A stretch of 7,394 bases of DNA, from NCBI GenBank assembly GCA_019114585.1, contig DXFE01000115.1:1-7394 (forward strand), written 5' to 3'. The first letter of the stretch is position 1; each line of letters starts with the position of its first letter. Position numbers and translations under genes: made by a program. Positions 1 to 7,394 of the stretch are shown here, piece after piece. The notes under the pieces were generated by a model. That model had not been told where the DNA came from, made no database searches, and worked only from the letters and a program-made list of their open reading frames with translations. The stretch comes from Gemmiger_A avium. GTDB taxonomy: Bacteria > Bacillota > Clostridia > Oscillospirales > Ruminococcaceae.

Positions 1-2554
1 CACCGGCGCGTTTATCGACCAGATGGCCACCCTGCTGAAGATGGGGGCGGACGAGATGGACGCCGCCGCACAGAAAGCGGAAAAAACCTACACCATCGCC
101 AGCCGCTGCGGCGTGTTTGCCAAGAGCGACATCCAGCCCCTGATCAACCAGGGCGCCCGCGCCGAGGACATCGCCGCCAGCATCTACCAGGCGGTGGTCA
201 ACCAGACCATCGCGGGCCTGGCCCAGGGCCGGCCCATCAAGGGCAAGGTGCTGTATCTGGGCGGGCCGCTCACCTTCAGCACCGTGCTGCGCCAGAGCTT
301 TGACCGCACCCTGGGTGTTACCGGCACCTGCCCGGAGAACAGCCTGCTGTTTGTGGCCATGGGCGCGGCCTTCTATGCCGACCAGGAGTTCAACCTGCCC
401 CAGCTGGCCGACCGGCTGGAACAGTACAGCGCCCAGGCGGACTACGCCAGCCAGCCGCCGCTGTTCAAGAACAAGCAGGAATACGACGAGTTCCATGCCC
501 GCCACCTGAAAGCCAGCGTGCCCCACCGGCCTTTCGGCCCGGATGTGGGGCCGGTACATATCGGCATCGACTCCGGCAGCACCACCGTCAAGCTGGTGGT
601 GATCGACGACGAGGCCAACCTGCTCTTTACCAGCTACCAGCCCAACCTGGGCAACCCGGTGCCCCTGATCCGGGAGGTGCTGCAGAAACTCTACGCCGCC
701 CATCCCGGCCTGCAGGTGGCCAGCGCCACCGCCACCGGCTACGGCGAGGAACTGGTCAAGCAGGCTTTCGGAGCCGACTTCGGCGTGGTGGAAACGGTGG
801 CCCACTTCACCGCCGCCCGCCATTTCATGCCGGATGTGGACTTCATCATCGACATCGGCGGTCAGGACATGAAATGCTTCAAGATCGCCGACGGCGCCAT
901 CAGCGACATCTTCCTGAACGAGGCCTGCTCTTCCGGCTGCGGCAGCTTTCTGCAGACCTTTGCCCAGGCGCTGGGCTATGATGTAAAGGAGTTCGCCGCC
1001 CTGGGCCTGTTTGCCGACCGTCCGGTGGACCTGGGCAGCCGCTGCACCGTCTTCATGAACTCCAGCGTCAAGCAGGCCCAGAAGGACGGCGCCAGCGTGG
1101 AGAACATCTCCGCGGGCCTGTCCATCAGCGTGGTCAAGAACGCCCTGTACAAGGTTATCCGCGCCTCCCGCCCGGAGGAGCTGGGCCGCAACATCGTGGT
1201 GCAGGGCGGCACCTTCTACAACGAGGCGGTGCTGCGCGCCTTTGAGCAGGAGATGGGGGTGGAGGTCATCCGCCCGGACATCGCCGGCCTGATGGGCGCT
1301 TTCGGCGCGGCCCTCTACGGCAAGGGCCTGGTGGCCGCGGGCCATGCCAGCACCCTGCTGGGGCCTGCCGAACTGGAGAACTTCACCCAGCAGGTCAAGA
1401 ACGTGCAGTGCGGCCTGTGCGGCAACCACTGCCAGCTGACCGTCAACCTGTTCTCCGGCGGCAAAAAGCTGATCAGCGGCAACCGCTGCGAGCGCCCGGT
1501 CACCGGCCGGGCCGCGGGGGACAGCCTGAACCTGTACGAGTACAAGCAGCAGCTGCTGGCCTCCTATAAGCCGGGCAACGGCACCCGGGGCCGCATCGGC
1601 ATCCCCATGGCGCTGAACATGTACGAGCTGCTGCCCTTCTGGCATGCCTTCTTCACCAGCCTGGGCTTTGCGGTGGTCACCAGCCCGGTCTCCAGCCGGG
1701 AACTGTACCAGTCCGGCCAGGGCACCATCCCCAGCGACACCGCCTGCTTCCCCGCCAAGATGGCCCACGGCCATATCCATGCTTTGTCCCAGATGGGGCT
1801 GGACGCCATCTTCTACCCCTGCATGACCTACAACGTGGACGAGGGCCTGGGCCAGAACCACTACAACTGCCCGGTGGTGGCCTACTACCCGGAGGTCATT
1901 GCCGGCAACTGCCCCGAGCTGGAGGGCACCAAGTTCATCTACGACTATGTGGGCATCCACCGGCGCAAGGACTTTGTGGCGCACATGACCGCTATCCTGG
2001 CCAAATATTTCGCGGGCATCTCCAAGGCGGAGGTAGCCGCCGCCACCGACGCGGCCTGGGCCGAGTACGAGCGGCACATGGCCCAGGTGCGGGCCAAGGG
2101 CGCCGAGATCATCAAACAGGCCCGTGCCGAGGGCAAGCGGATTGTGGTGCTGGCGGGCCGCCCCTACCATGTGGACCCGGAGGTCAACCACGGCATCGAC
2201 AAGCTGATCTGCCGCCACGGGGCCGCCGTGGTCACCGAGGACAGCGTGAGCTGGCTGCAGGAGAAATTTGCCACCACCGTGCTCAACCAGTGGACCTACC
2301 ACAGCCGCCTGTACGCCGCCGCCAAGTATTGCACCACCCAGCCCGACATGGAGCTGGTGCAGCTGGTGAGCTTCGGCTGCGGCCTGGACGCCATCACCAC
2401 CGACGAGACGAGAGAGATTTTGCACGACGGCGGCAAGCTGTACACCCAGCTGAAGATCGACGAGATCACCAACCTGGGCGCTGTCAACATCCGGCTGCGC
2501 AGCCTGTTCGCGGCGCTGGACGAAAAGCAGCGCAACCACCCTGGCAAACAGTGA
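1..2554 (+). CDS. acyl-CoA dehydratase activase-like protein (BadF/HgdC ATPase domains plus DUF2229), 5' partial
   Basis: The frame is open from base 2, before the first ATG at 23, and its first residues (TGAFIDQMA) are internal to a BadF/HgdC ATPase, so the start lies upstream. Residue numbers count from Met at base 23. Residues 1-150 are the end of one ATPase domain, with cluster-ligand-like Cys29. Residues 180-440 are a second, complete one: phosphate-binding IGIDSGSTTVK (180-190), DIGGQDMK (277-284), Cys302 in NEACSSGCG and Cys341 in SRCTVF. The 39-residue gap between them equals that of the two [4Fe-4S] ligands of HgdC. A four-cysteine motif follows (C463, C466, C470, C489), then a DUF2229/COG3580 part with ACFPAK (Cys575), LAGRPYHVDPE (710-720) and FGCGLDA (784-790). 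Known HgdC-type activases use ATP hydrolysis to push one electron onto a 2-hydroxyacyl-CoA dehydratase. Here the target is probably the next gene's product; the substrate is unknown. Family is secure, function inferred. Confidence 0.9.
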   Translation, partial: TGAFIDQMATLLKMGADEMDAAAQKAEKTYTIASRCGVFAKSDIQPLINQGARAEDIAASIYQAVVNQTIAGLAQGRPIKGKVLYLGGPLTFSTVLRQSFDRTLGVTGTCPENSLLFVAMGAAFYADQEFNLPQLADRLEQYSAQADYASQPPLFKNKQEYDEFHARHLKASVPHRPFGPDVGPVHIGIDSGSTTVKLVVIDDEANLLFTSYQPNLGNPVPLIREVLQKLYAAHPGLQVASATATGYGEELVKQAFGADFGVVETVAHFTAARHFMPDVDFIIDIGGQDMKCFKIADGAISDIFLNEACSSGCGSFLQTFAQALGYDVKEFAALGLFADRPVDLGSRCTVFMNSSVKQAQKDGASVENISAGLSISVVKNALYKVIRASRPEELGRNIVVQGGTFYNEAVLRAFEQEMGVEVIRPDIAGLMGAFGAALYGKGLVAAGHASTLLGPAELENFTQQVKNVQCGLCGNHCQLTVNLFSGGKKLISGNRCERPVTGRAAGDSLNLYEYKQQLLASYKPGNGTRGRIGIPMALNMYELLPFWHAFFTSLGFAVVTSPVSSRELYQSGQGTIPSDTACFPAKMAHGHIHALSQMGLDAIFYPCMTYNVDEGLGQNHYNCPVVAYYPEVIAGNCPELEGTKFIYDYVGIHRRKDFVAHMTAILAKYFAGISKAEVAAATDAAWAEYERHMAQVRAKGAEIIKQARAEGKRIVVLAGRPYHVDPEVNHGIDKLICRHGAAVVTEDSVSWLQEKFATTVLNQWTYHSRLYAAAKYCTTQPDMELVQLVSFGCGLDAITTDETREILHDGGKLYTQLKIDEITNLGAVNIRLRSLFAALDEKQRNHPGKQ

Positions 2555-2563
2555 GGTGAAACC

Positions 2564-3886
<1,323 letters not shown>

Positions 3887-3895
3887 GGAGGAACC

Positions 3896-4870
3896 ATGCA
3901 GCTCATCATCTTTGACCTGGAATGGAACATGGGCTACAAGCCCTATCTGTTCGACTACCACGGCGCGGAGCAGACCCTGCGGGGCGAGCTGATCCAGATC
4001 GGTGCGGTAAAGGTGGACGAAGCCGGCCGCATGCTGGACAGCCTGCAGCTGAATCTGCGGCCCCGGCTGTTCCGCAAGCTGCACCACCACATCGCCAAGG
4101 TCACCGGCATGACCCAGAGCCAGCTGGACGCGGGCGTACCCATCAAGGAGGGCCTGCGCCGGTTTATGGACTGGTGCGGCCCGGACGCGGCGTTCGGCGA
4201 ATGGGGCATGGACGACGTGCCGGTGCTCAAGCAGAACCTGTTCCTGAACGGGCTGGATGAGAGCTGGCCCCACCGCTGGTACGACCTGCAGCAGGTCTTT
4301 CTGGCCCAGCGCGGCCGGGCGGAGGGTGAGGGCATGACCCTGGAAAGCGTGGTGGACCGGCTGGGCATCGAAAAGGACGAGCCTTTCCACGACGCCCTCA
4401 GCGACGCGAAATACACCGCCCGGGTCTGCCAGCAGCTGGATCTGGCCGCCGGTCTGGCCGCCTATCCCTCGGAGGAGGACTCCCTGCGCGCCACCCTCTG
4501 CGGCGGCGAGGGTGAGTTTGCGGACTTTGTCTACAGCCCCGGCCACATCCAGCGGGAGGATTTCCGGGAGCAGGAGACGCTGAAAAACGCCGCCTGCCCG
4601 GTGTGCGGCGCGGCCATGAAGCCCGACCCCCACGACGTGTGGCTGCGCCGGGGCAACACCGGCTACTACAGCCTGTACGAGTGCGCCGCCCACGGGGGCT
4701 TTATGGTGCGGTTCAAGCTGGCCCGCCGGGATGGCCTGCACTGGAGCGTTGCCCGGGTGACCGAGACCCCCACCGAGGCCCAGCTGGCCCAGTGGAAGGC
4801 CCAGAAGGCCAAGGCCCTGGCCCGGCTGCGCCGCGCCGCCCAGGAACGGGTGGCCCAGGCGGGACGATAA
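3896..4870 (+). CDS. DEDDh-family 3'-5' exonuclease (KapD/ERI-1-like) with C-terminal zinc-ribbon-like region
   Basis: A 324-residue protein. The exonuclease fold covers roughly residues 1-183: ExoI is FDLEWN with Asp7 and Glu9, ExoII is EWGMDD with Asp106 or Asp107, and ExoIII is FHDALSDAKYTA with His165 and Asp170. These are the DEDDh metal ligands and general base; the enzyme should remove nucleotides from 3' ends of RNA or DNA using two divalent metals. The LEWN form of ExoI and GELIQIGAVK at 30-39 point to the KapD/ERI-1 branch rather than the DnaQ proofreading subunit. Residues 184-324 are an extra domain with Cys234-x2-Cys237 and Cys263-x2-His266, a likely zinc knuckle, ending in a basic Ala/Lys/Arg-rich helix that could bind nucleic acid. 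It starts 9 bases after the preceding gene with a strong AAGGAGG whose first two bases lie in that gene's stop codon, so it is probably cotranscribed. Its link to the activase pair is unexplained. Natural substrate not known. Confidence 0.85.
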   Translation: MQLIIFDLEWNMGYKPYLFDYHGAEQTLRGELIQIGAVKVDEAGRMLDSLQLNLRPRLFRKLHHHIAKVTGMTQSQLDAGVPIKEGLRRFMDWCGPDAAFGEWGMDDVPVLKQNLFLNGLDESWPHRWYDLQQVFLAQRGRAEGEGMTLESVVDRLGIEKDEPFHDALSDAKYTARVCQQLDLAAGLAAYPSEEDSLRATLCGGEGEFADFVYSPGHIQREDFREQETLKNAACPVCGAAMKPDPHDVWLRRGNTGYYSLYECAAHGGFMVRFKLARRDGLHWSVARVTETPTEAQLAQWKAQKAKALARLRRAAQERVAQAGR

Positions 4871-4881
4871 CAGAAAATCCG

Positions 4882-4923
4882 ACAAGGCTTCAACGGTTTG
4901 CGCGTTGAAGCCTTGTTTGTTAT
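4882..4923 (+). terminator. Intrinsic terminator after the exonuclease gene
   Basis: A perfect 14-bp stem (4882-4895 with 4903-4916) closes a 7-base loop, GTTTGCG, and is followed by TTGTTATA. The stem begins 11 bases after the exonuclease stop codon, as expected for the end of the three-gene operon. The U-rich tail is short and interrupted, so termination may be incomplete. Confidence 0.8.
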
Positions 4924-4926
4924 AAT
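4898..4926 (+). promoter_or_regulatory. Extended -10 promoter for the PHP gene, overlapping the terminator
   Basis: A consensus TATAAT lies at 4921-4926 with TG one base upstream (TGTTATAAT, 4918-4926), an extended -10 of the housekeeping sigma factor. The hexamer 17 bases upstream, TTGCGC at 4898-4903, matches only the TTG of the -35 consensus and sits in the loop and first stem base of the terminator. The extended -10 probably compensates. Transcription would begin near 4933, leaving a leader of about 26 bases before the GTG at 4959. Confidence 0.6.
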
Positions 4927-4944
4927 CAAACCAAAGACAGGCGT

Positions 4945-4953
4945 GGGGAGGGG
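4945..4953 (+). promoter_or_regulatory. Ribosome binding site fixing the GTG start of the PHP gene
   Basis: GGGGAGGGG contains the GGAGG core at 4947-4951, seven bases before the GTG at 4959. It decides the start codon: the PHP frame has no ATG before the catalytic HIH motif, which begins only four codons into the protein. Confidence 0.65.
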
Positions 4954-4958
4954 TTGCG

Positions 4959-5729
4959 GTGCGGGATGTGCACATCCATATCGAGAAAGGGCCCTACACA
5001 AAGGAATGGATTGACCGGTTTGCCGAGCAGGCGGTGCGCGTCGGCCTGGATGAGATCTGGCTGCTGGAGCACTCCCACCGGTTTGCCGAGTTCGCGCCCA
5101 TGTACGCCCCCGTCTGTGCGTACAGCGACTACCAGAAAAACTGGTATGCCCGCAAAGGCAAGCTGTCCATCCGGGAATATCAGGCGTTTGTGGCCGAAAT
5201 GCGCAGCCGGGAGTTCCCGGTGAAAATCCGGTGGGGGCTGGAAGTATGCTACTTCCCCGGGCAGGAAACGCTGGTGCGGCAGATTCTGGGTGCCTCTGCC
5301 TTTGACTTTGCGGTGGGTTCCGTGCACTGGGTCAACGGCTTCGGCTTTGACCACAAGGCGGAATTCTGGCAGGGCATCGACACAACGCAGCTTTACCGGG
5401 ATTACTACGACCTGATGCTGCGCCTTGTACAGAGCGGCTTGTTTGACGGGCTGGCGCACCCGGATTCCATCAAGTGCTTTCACCACTATCCCACCGAGGA
5501 CCTGACGGCGGTGTACAGCCGCCTGGCCGATGCGCTGAACGCCCACCATATGTATGCGGAGCAGAGCGGCGGCCTGGCGCTGAACTACGGCTTTGAGGAA
5601 ACGAGCATGAATCCGGCCCTGCTGGCGGTTTTTAAAAGCAAACAGGTGGATATCCGCACGGCTTCGGATGCCCACAGACCGGAAGACGTGGGGGCCAATA
5701 TCAAACAGATGGAAGCACAGCTGCAATAA
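4959..5729 (+). CDS. PHP-domain phosphoesterase, histidinol-phosphatase (HisK-type)-like
   Basis: A 256-residue protein, a normal length for single-domain PHP phosphatases. The metal-binding motifs appear in family order: DVHIHI (His5, His7), LLEHSH (Glu37, His38, His40), WGLEVCY (Glu95), GSVHWVNGFGFDH (His123, His132), LAHPD (His167, Asp169) and SDAH (Asp237, His239). These residues make up the trinuclear metal site of the family, which hydrolyses phosphomonoesters in the cytosol. Histidinol phosphate is the best-known substrate of this branch, but no histidine-biosynthesis gene is adjacent, so another phosphorylated metabolite is possible. The start is GTG, the only fitting choice upstream of the first metal motif. 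The gene has its own promoter and its own terminator, so it appears monocistronic. Its base composition is less GC-rich than its neighbours: 35 G+C of 60 bases in 5281-5340, against 43 of 60 in 6481-6540, which may mean a separate history. Confidence 0.85.
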   Translation: MRDVHIHIEKGPYTKEWIDRFAEQAVRVGLDEIWLLEHSHRFAEFAPMYAPVCAYSDYQKNWYARKGKLSIREYQAFVAEMRSREFPVKIRWGLEVCYFPGQETLVRQILGASAFDFAVGSVHWVNGFGFDHKAEFWQGIDTTQLYRDYYDLMLRLVQSGLFDGLAHPDSIKCFHHYPTEDLTAVYSRLADALNAHHMYAEQSGGLALNYGFEETSMNPALLAVFKSKQVDIRTASDAHRPEDVGANIKQMEAQLQ

Positions 5730-5738
5730 AAGAACAGC

Positions 5739-5769
5739 AAACCGGCGGGGAAATTCCTCGTCGGTTTTT
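5739..5769 (+). terminator. Intrinsic terminator after the PHP gene
   Basis: A 12-bp stem (5739-5750 with 5756-5767, including two G-U pairs) encloses the loop AAATT, and its 3' arm ends in a run of five T. It starts 10 bases after the PHP stop codon and separates that gene from the sigma factor operon. Confidence 0.7.
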
Positions 5770-5793
5770 CGTGGGTTTTCCCGTTTTGGTGTG

Positions 5794-5799
5794 TATAAT
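5794..5799 (+). promoter_or_regulatory. Putative -10 box upstream of the ECF sigma factor
   Basis: A consensus TATAAT at 5794-5799 is 39 bases before the sigma factor ATG. There is no convincing -35: the hexamers 16 to 19 bases upstream are G/T-rich and unlike TTGACA, and no correctly placed TG extends the -10. The box is well placed for housekeeping transcription, but an additional promoter read by the ECF factor itself cannot be excluded. Confidence 0.45.
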
Positions 5800-5814
5800 G
5801 GGATAGAAAAGAAA

Positions 5815-5826
5815 TTTCCCGGGAAA
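5815..5826 (+). promoter_or_regulatory. 12-bp perfect palindrome in the sigma factor leader
   Basis: TTTCCCGGGAAA is a perfect inverted repeat lying 15 bases after the putative -10 box. Its last three bases are shared with the ribosome binding site AAAGGAGG (5824-5831). It could be an operator for a dimeric regulator, or two facing half-sites; as RNA it has no loop and would fold poorly. Function is inference from position only. Confidence 0.35.
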
Positions 5827-5831
5827 GGAGG
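5824..5831 (+). promoter_or_regulatory. Ribosome binding site of the ECF sigma factor
   Basis: AAAGGAGG, a near-perfect anti-16S match, lies seven bases before ATG 5839. It fixes that start against the in-frame upstream ATG at 5668, which falls inside the PHP gene and would be translated through the terminator. Confidence 0.75.
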
Positions 5832-5838
5832 CGGCCCC

Positions 5839-6378
5839 ATGCGCCAGGAGGAACTGATCGCCCTGCTGCGCGAAAAGGACGAGCAGGGGATGCGCGCGCT
5901 GCTGGCGGAGTACGGCCCGCTGATGCGGTATGTGGCCGCGCCCATCCTGCCCGACGGGCGGGACGCGGAGGAGTGCGTCTCCGAGGCGGCCATGCGGGTG
6001 TGGAACGGCATCGACCGCTACGACCCGTCCCGGGGCGGCTGGGTGGCCTGGGTCACCGCCGTCACCCGCAACACGGCGCTGAACCTGGCCCGCAAGGCCG
6101 GGCGCAGCGATGCGGACGCTTTGCCGGAGGATGCCCCCGCCCCCGGTCCCTCGCCGGAGGAGTCGGTGCTGCAGAGCGAGCGTCAGGCCGCGCTGCGCCG
6201 GGCGGTGGCCGCCCTGCCGGAGGCGGAACAGGTACTGTTTTACCGGAAATACTACTACCGTCAGTCCACCACCCAGATCGCCCGGGAGACCGGATTGACC
6301 GAGCGGGCGGTGGAGGGGCGGCTCTATCGGCTGCGGATGCGGCTGCGGGACAGTCTGGGAGGTGAGCGGGATGGATAA
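5839..6378 (+). CDS. ECF-type RNA polymerase sigma factor
   Basis: A 179-residue protein of the usual two-domain ECF size. Sigma region 2 covers about residues 5-88, with the acidic DAEECVSEAAMRVWNGIDRYDP (41-62) and the aromatic promoter-melting and -10-recognition helix GGWVAWVTAVTRNTALNLARK (66-86). A Pro/Glu/Ala-rich linker follows (about 90-110). Region 4 covers about 117-173: ALPEAEQVLFYRKYYY, then the helix-turn-helix STTQIARETGLTERAVEGRLYR (143-164) that reads the -35 element. It would direct RNA polymerase to a small regulon, probably including its own operon. It overlaps the downstream membrane protein gene by 8 bases, so the two are likely translationally coupled and act together, as ECF factors and membrane anti-sigma factors usually do. 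The ECF subgroup and inducing signal cannot be read from the sequence. Region 3 is absent, as in all ECF factors. Confidence 0.9.
   Translation: MRQEELIALLREKDEQGMRALLAEYGPLMRYVAAPILPDGRDAEECVSEAAMRVWNGIDRYDPSRGGWVAWVTAVTRNTALNLARKAGRSDADALPEDAPAPGPSPEESVLQSERQAALRRAVAALPEAEQVLFYRKYYYRQSTTQIARETGLTERAVEGRLYRLRMRLRDSLGGERDG
6358..6365 (+). promoter_or_regulatory. Ribosome binding site of the membrane partner inside the sigma factor gene
   Basis: GGAGGTGA lies five bases before ATG 6371 and wholly within the last codons of the sigma factor. It supports the overlapping start and translational coupling of the two genes. Confidence 0.7.
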
Positions 6379-7394
6379 GCAGCTTTGGAACGTCCCCGAC
6401 GACGCGGAGTTCGACCAAATGCTGGTCTCCAGCCTGCCCGACCCGCCCCCGGACGAGGTGGCCCGGGCGGTCACCCCCTGGCGGCGGGTGATGGAGCAGC
6501 TGGTGTGGGGCCTGGCGCTCACCGGCATCACCCTGCAGGTAGGGGGGCTGCAGTATTGGCTGCCCGCTTTGGGCACGCTGCTCTGCCTGCTGGCTTTCCG
6601 GACGCTGCGGCGGGAGAACCCCTGGCTGCGGGCGGGCTGGATGGTGTCGGCGGTGCGCACAGGAGCAGTATGGGGGATACTGATTCTGAACGCCTTTCTC
6701 TGGCGGCAGACCCCCGCCGGGCAGACGGTCATGACGGTGTTGACCGGTGCGGGCCAGCTGGCCCAGCTGGGGCAGCTGGTCTGCCTGTGGCAGGGCCTGG
6801 ATCAGGTGCGCCAGACCGCGGGCCGGGTCCAGGGTACCGGCGCGGGCTGGCTGGTGGTCTGGTACGCGGGCCTGTATGCCCTGGCCCTGGTGCGGTATAA
6901 CGGGCTGCTGATCCCGCTGGCCATGATCGGGGCCTATCTGCTGATACTCTACCGCCTGTACCGGCTCAGCCGGGAGATGGAAACAACCGGCTACGGGCTG
7001 CATCCCGCCCCGTCCCGCCTGTCCGACCGGGCACTCACGGTGCTGCTGGCGGTGGTGCTGGTGCTGGGCCTGGCGGCGGGGTATGGCTTCGGCGGCCGCA
7101 TCCCCATGGACTGGCAGCCCGCACAGCCTTCCGCCGACCCGCAGGCGGCCGCCGTGCGGCAGGAGCTGGCGGCGATGGGCTTCCCGGAAACGGTGCTGGC
7201 CGACCTGACCGACCAGGAGATACTGACCTGCCGGGGCGCCAGGCGGGTGGTGGTGTCAGAGCGGGATCTGCCGTTGACCGATTTCGGCATTCAGGGCCGG
7301 CAGGGCGCTTTGCGCAGCACCGGCGTGGCCGTGGAACTGCCCGGCGAGCGGGAGCAGTGGAAGCTGTTCCAGCATTTCCAGTGGACACAGACGG
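6371..7394 (+). CDS. Polytopic membrane protein coupled to the ECF sigma factor, probable sigma regulator (3' partial)
   Basis: The frame is open from ATG 6371 to the right edge without a stop: 341 codons, with the C-terminus missing. The cytoplasmic N-terminus is about 43 residues, acidic and proline-rich (LWNVPDDAEFD, SLPDPPPDE), followed by TPWRR at the membrane. Hydrophobic segments occur at roughly 44-60, 63-79, 94-111, 119-139, 158-174, 178-197 and 221-240, so about seven membrane passes. Residues from about 241 on (starting FGGRIPMDWQ) are polar and probably outside the cell. I recognise the general type, membrane proteins encoded right after ECF factors in gut Clostridia, but know no characterised member. 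Position and overlap suggest that it holds or senses for the sigma factor. No HxxxCxxC zinc anti-sigma motif is present, so any sigma binding must use the short acidic tail or cytoplasmic loops. Alternatively it is a sigma-controlled envelope protein. Confidence 0.75.
   Translation, partial: MDKQLWNVPDDAEFDQMLVSSLPDPPPDEVARAVTPWRRVMEQLVWGLALTGITLQVGGLQYWLPALGTLLCLLAFRTLRRENPWLRAGWMVSAVRTGAVWGILILNAFLWRQTPAGQTVMTVLTGAGQLAQLGQLVCLWQGLDQVRQTAGRVQGTGAGWLVVWYAGLYALALVRYNGLLIPLAMIGAYLLILYRLYRLSREMETTGYGLHPAPSRLSDRALTVLLAVVLVLGLAAGYGFGGRIPMDWQPAQPSADPQAAAVRQELAAMGFPETVLADLTDQEILTCRGARRVVVSERDLPLTDFGIQGRQGALRSTGVAVELPGEREQWKLFQHFQWTQT

Noticed and set aside
23..25. ATG at 23 as the true start of the activase
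   Set aside because: The frame continues upstream to the window edge, and residues before it (TGAFIDQ) belong to the conserved ATPase domain.
5771..5787. Small GGG-TTTT-CCC hairpin followed by GTTTT after the PHP terminator
   Set aside because: Only three or four base pairs; too weak to call a second terminator.
5668..5838. N-terminal extension of the sigma factor from an upstream in-frame ATG
   Set aside because: It lies in the PHP gene and its terminator, has no ribosome binding site, and would add 57 residues not seen in ECF factors.
4926..6011. Long open frame on the minus strand (361 codons) opposite the PHP gene and the start of the sigma gene
   Set aside because: It crosses two terminators and a promoter, shows no recognisable domain, and the plus strand carries complete PHP and sigma motifs. 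It is a by-product of GC-rich codon use.
6755..6778. Three CAGCTG palindromes at 9-base spacing
   Set aside because: They encode QLAQLGQL in a membrane segment; repeated preferred Gln-Leu codons explain them.
6385..6900. Plus-strand frame of 171 codons within the membrane protein gene
   Set aside because: It is in a different frame from the continuous membrane protein that starts at 6371 with a good ribosome binding site; the translation is Gly/Ala/Arg-rich and featureless.
5701..7003. Overlapping long minus-strand frames (343 and 313 codons) opposite the sigma factor and membrane protein genes
   Set aside because: Low-complexity Arg/Pro/Gly/Gln-rich translations with no family resemblance; the plus-strand frames have ribosome binding sites and clear domains.

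Overview
The window is GC-rich DNA with strongly C/G-ending codons, tight same-strand gene packing and AGGAGG-type ribosome binding sites. Together with the gene families seen (a HgdC/BadF-type activase with a DUF2229 region, a KapD-like exonuclease, a PHP phosphoesterase, and an ECF sigma factor with a polytopic membrane partner), this suggests a high-GC gut Clostridia genome of the Oscillospiraceae/Ruminococcaceae type, for example around Faecalibacterium, Gemmiger or Subdoligranulum. That placement is inference from style and families; no rRNA or tRNA is present to fix it. All genes I can support are on the plus strand.

Region 1 (1-4870) is one operon-like block of three genes. The first is the 3' 85% or less of a large acyl-CoA dehydratase activase-like protein, cut by the left edge: the end of one BadF-type ATPase domain, a complete second one, a four-cysteine motif, and a DUF2229/HgdB-like half. 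Nine bases later comes a 440-residue HgdB-like partner (COG3581 type) with three N-terminal cysteines typical of a [4Fe-4S]-binding dehydratase subunit. Both junctions have a ribosome binding site overlapping the preceding stop codon. The third gene is a DEDDh 3'-5' exonuclease with a C-terminal zinc-ribbon-like extension. The first two look like an ATP-driven electron activator and its iron-sulfur target; the substrate is not known from the sequence.

Region 2 (4871-5769) starts with a perfect 14-bp stem-loop terminator whose downstream U-rich tail runs directly into an extended -10 promoter. This promoter serves a monocistronic PHP-family (histidinol-phosphatase-like) gene that starts with GTG and is closed by its own hairpin terminator.

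Region 3 (5770-7394) is an ECF sigma factor operon. A putative -10 box and a 12-bp perfect palindrome precede the sigma factor, which overlaps by 8 bases a multi-spanning membrane protein that runs off the right edge. The pair is most simply read as a sigma factor and its membrane-bound regulator or sensor, though the partner has no recognisable zinc anti-sigma motif.

There is no tRNA, rRNA, CRISPR array, insertion sequence or prophage signature, and no gene-free stretch longer than about 110 bases.
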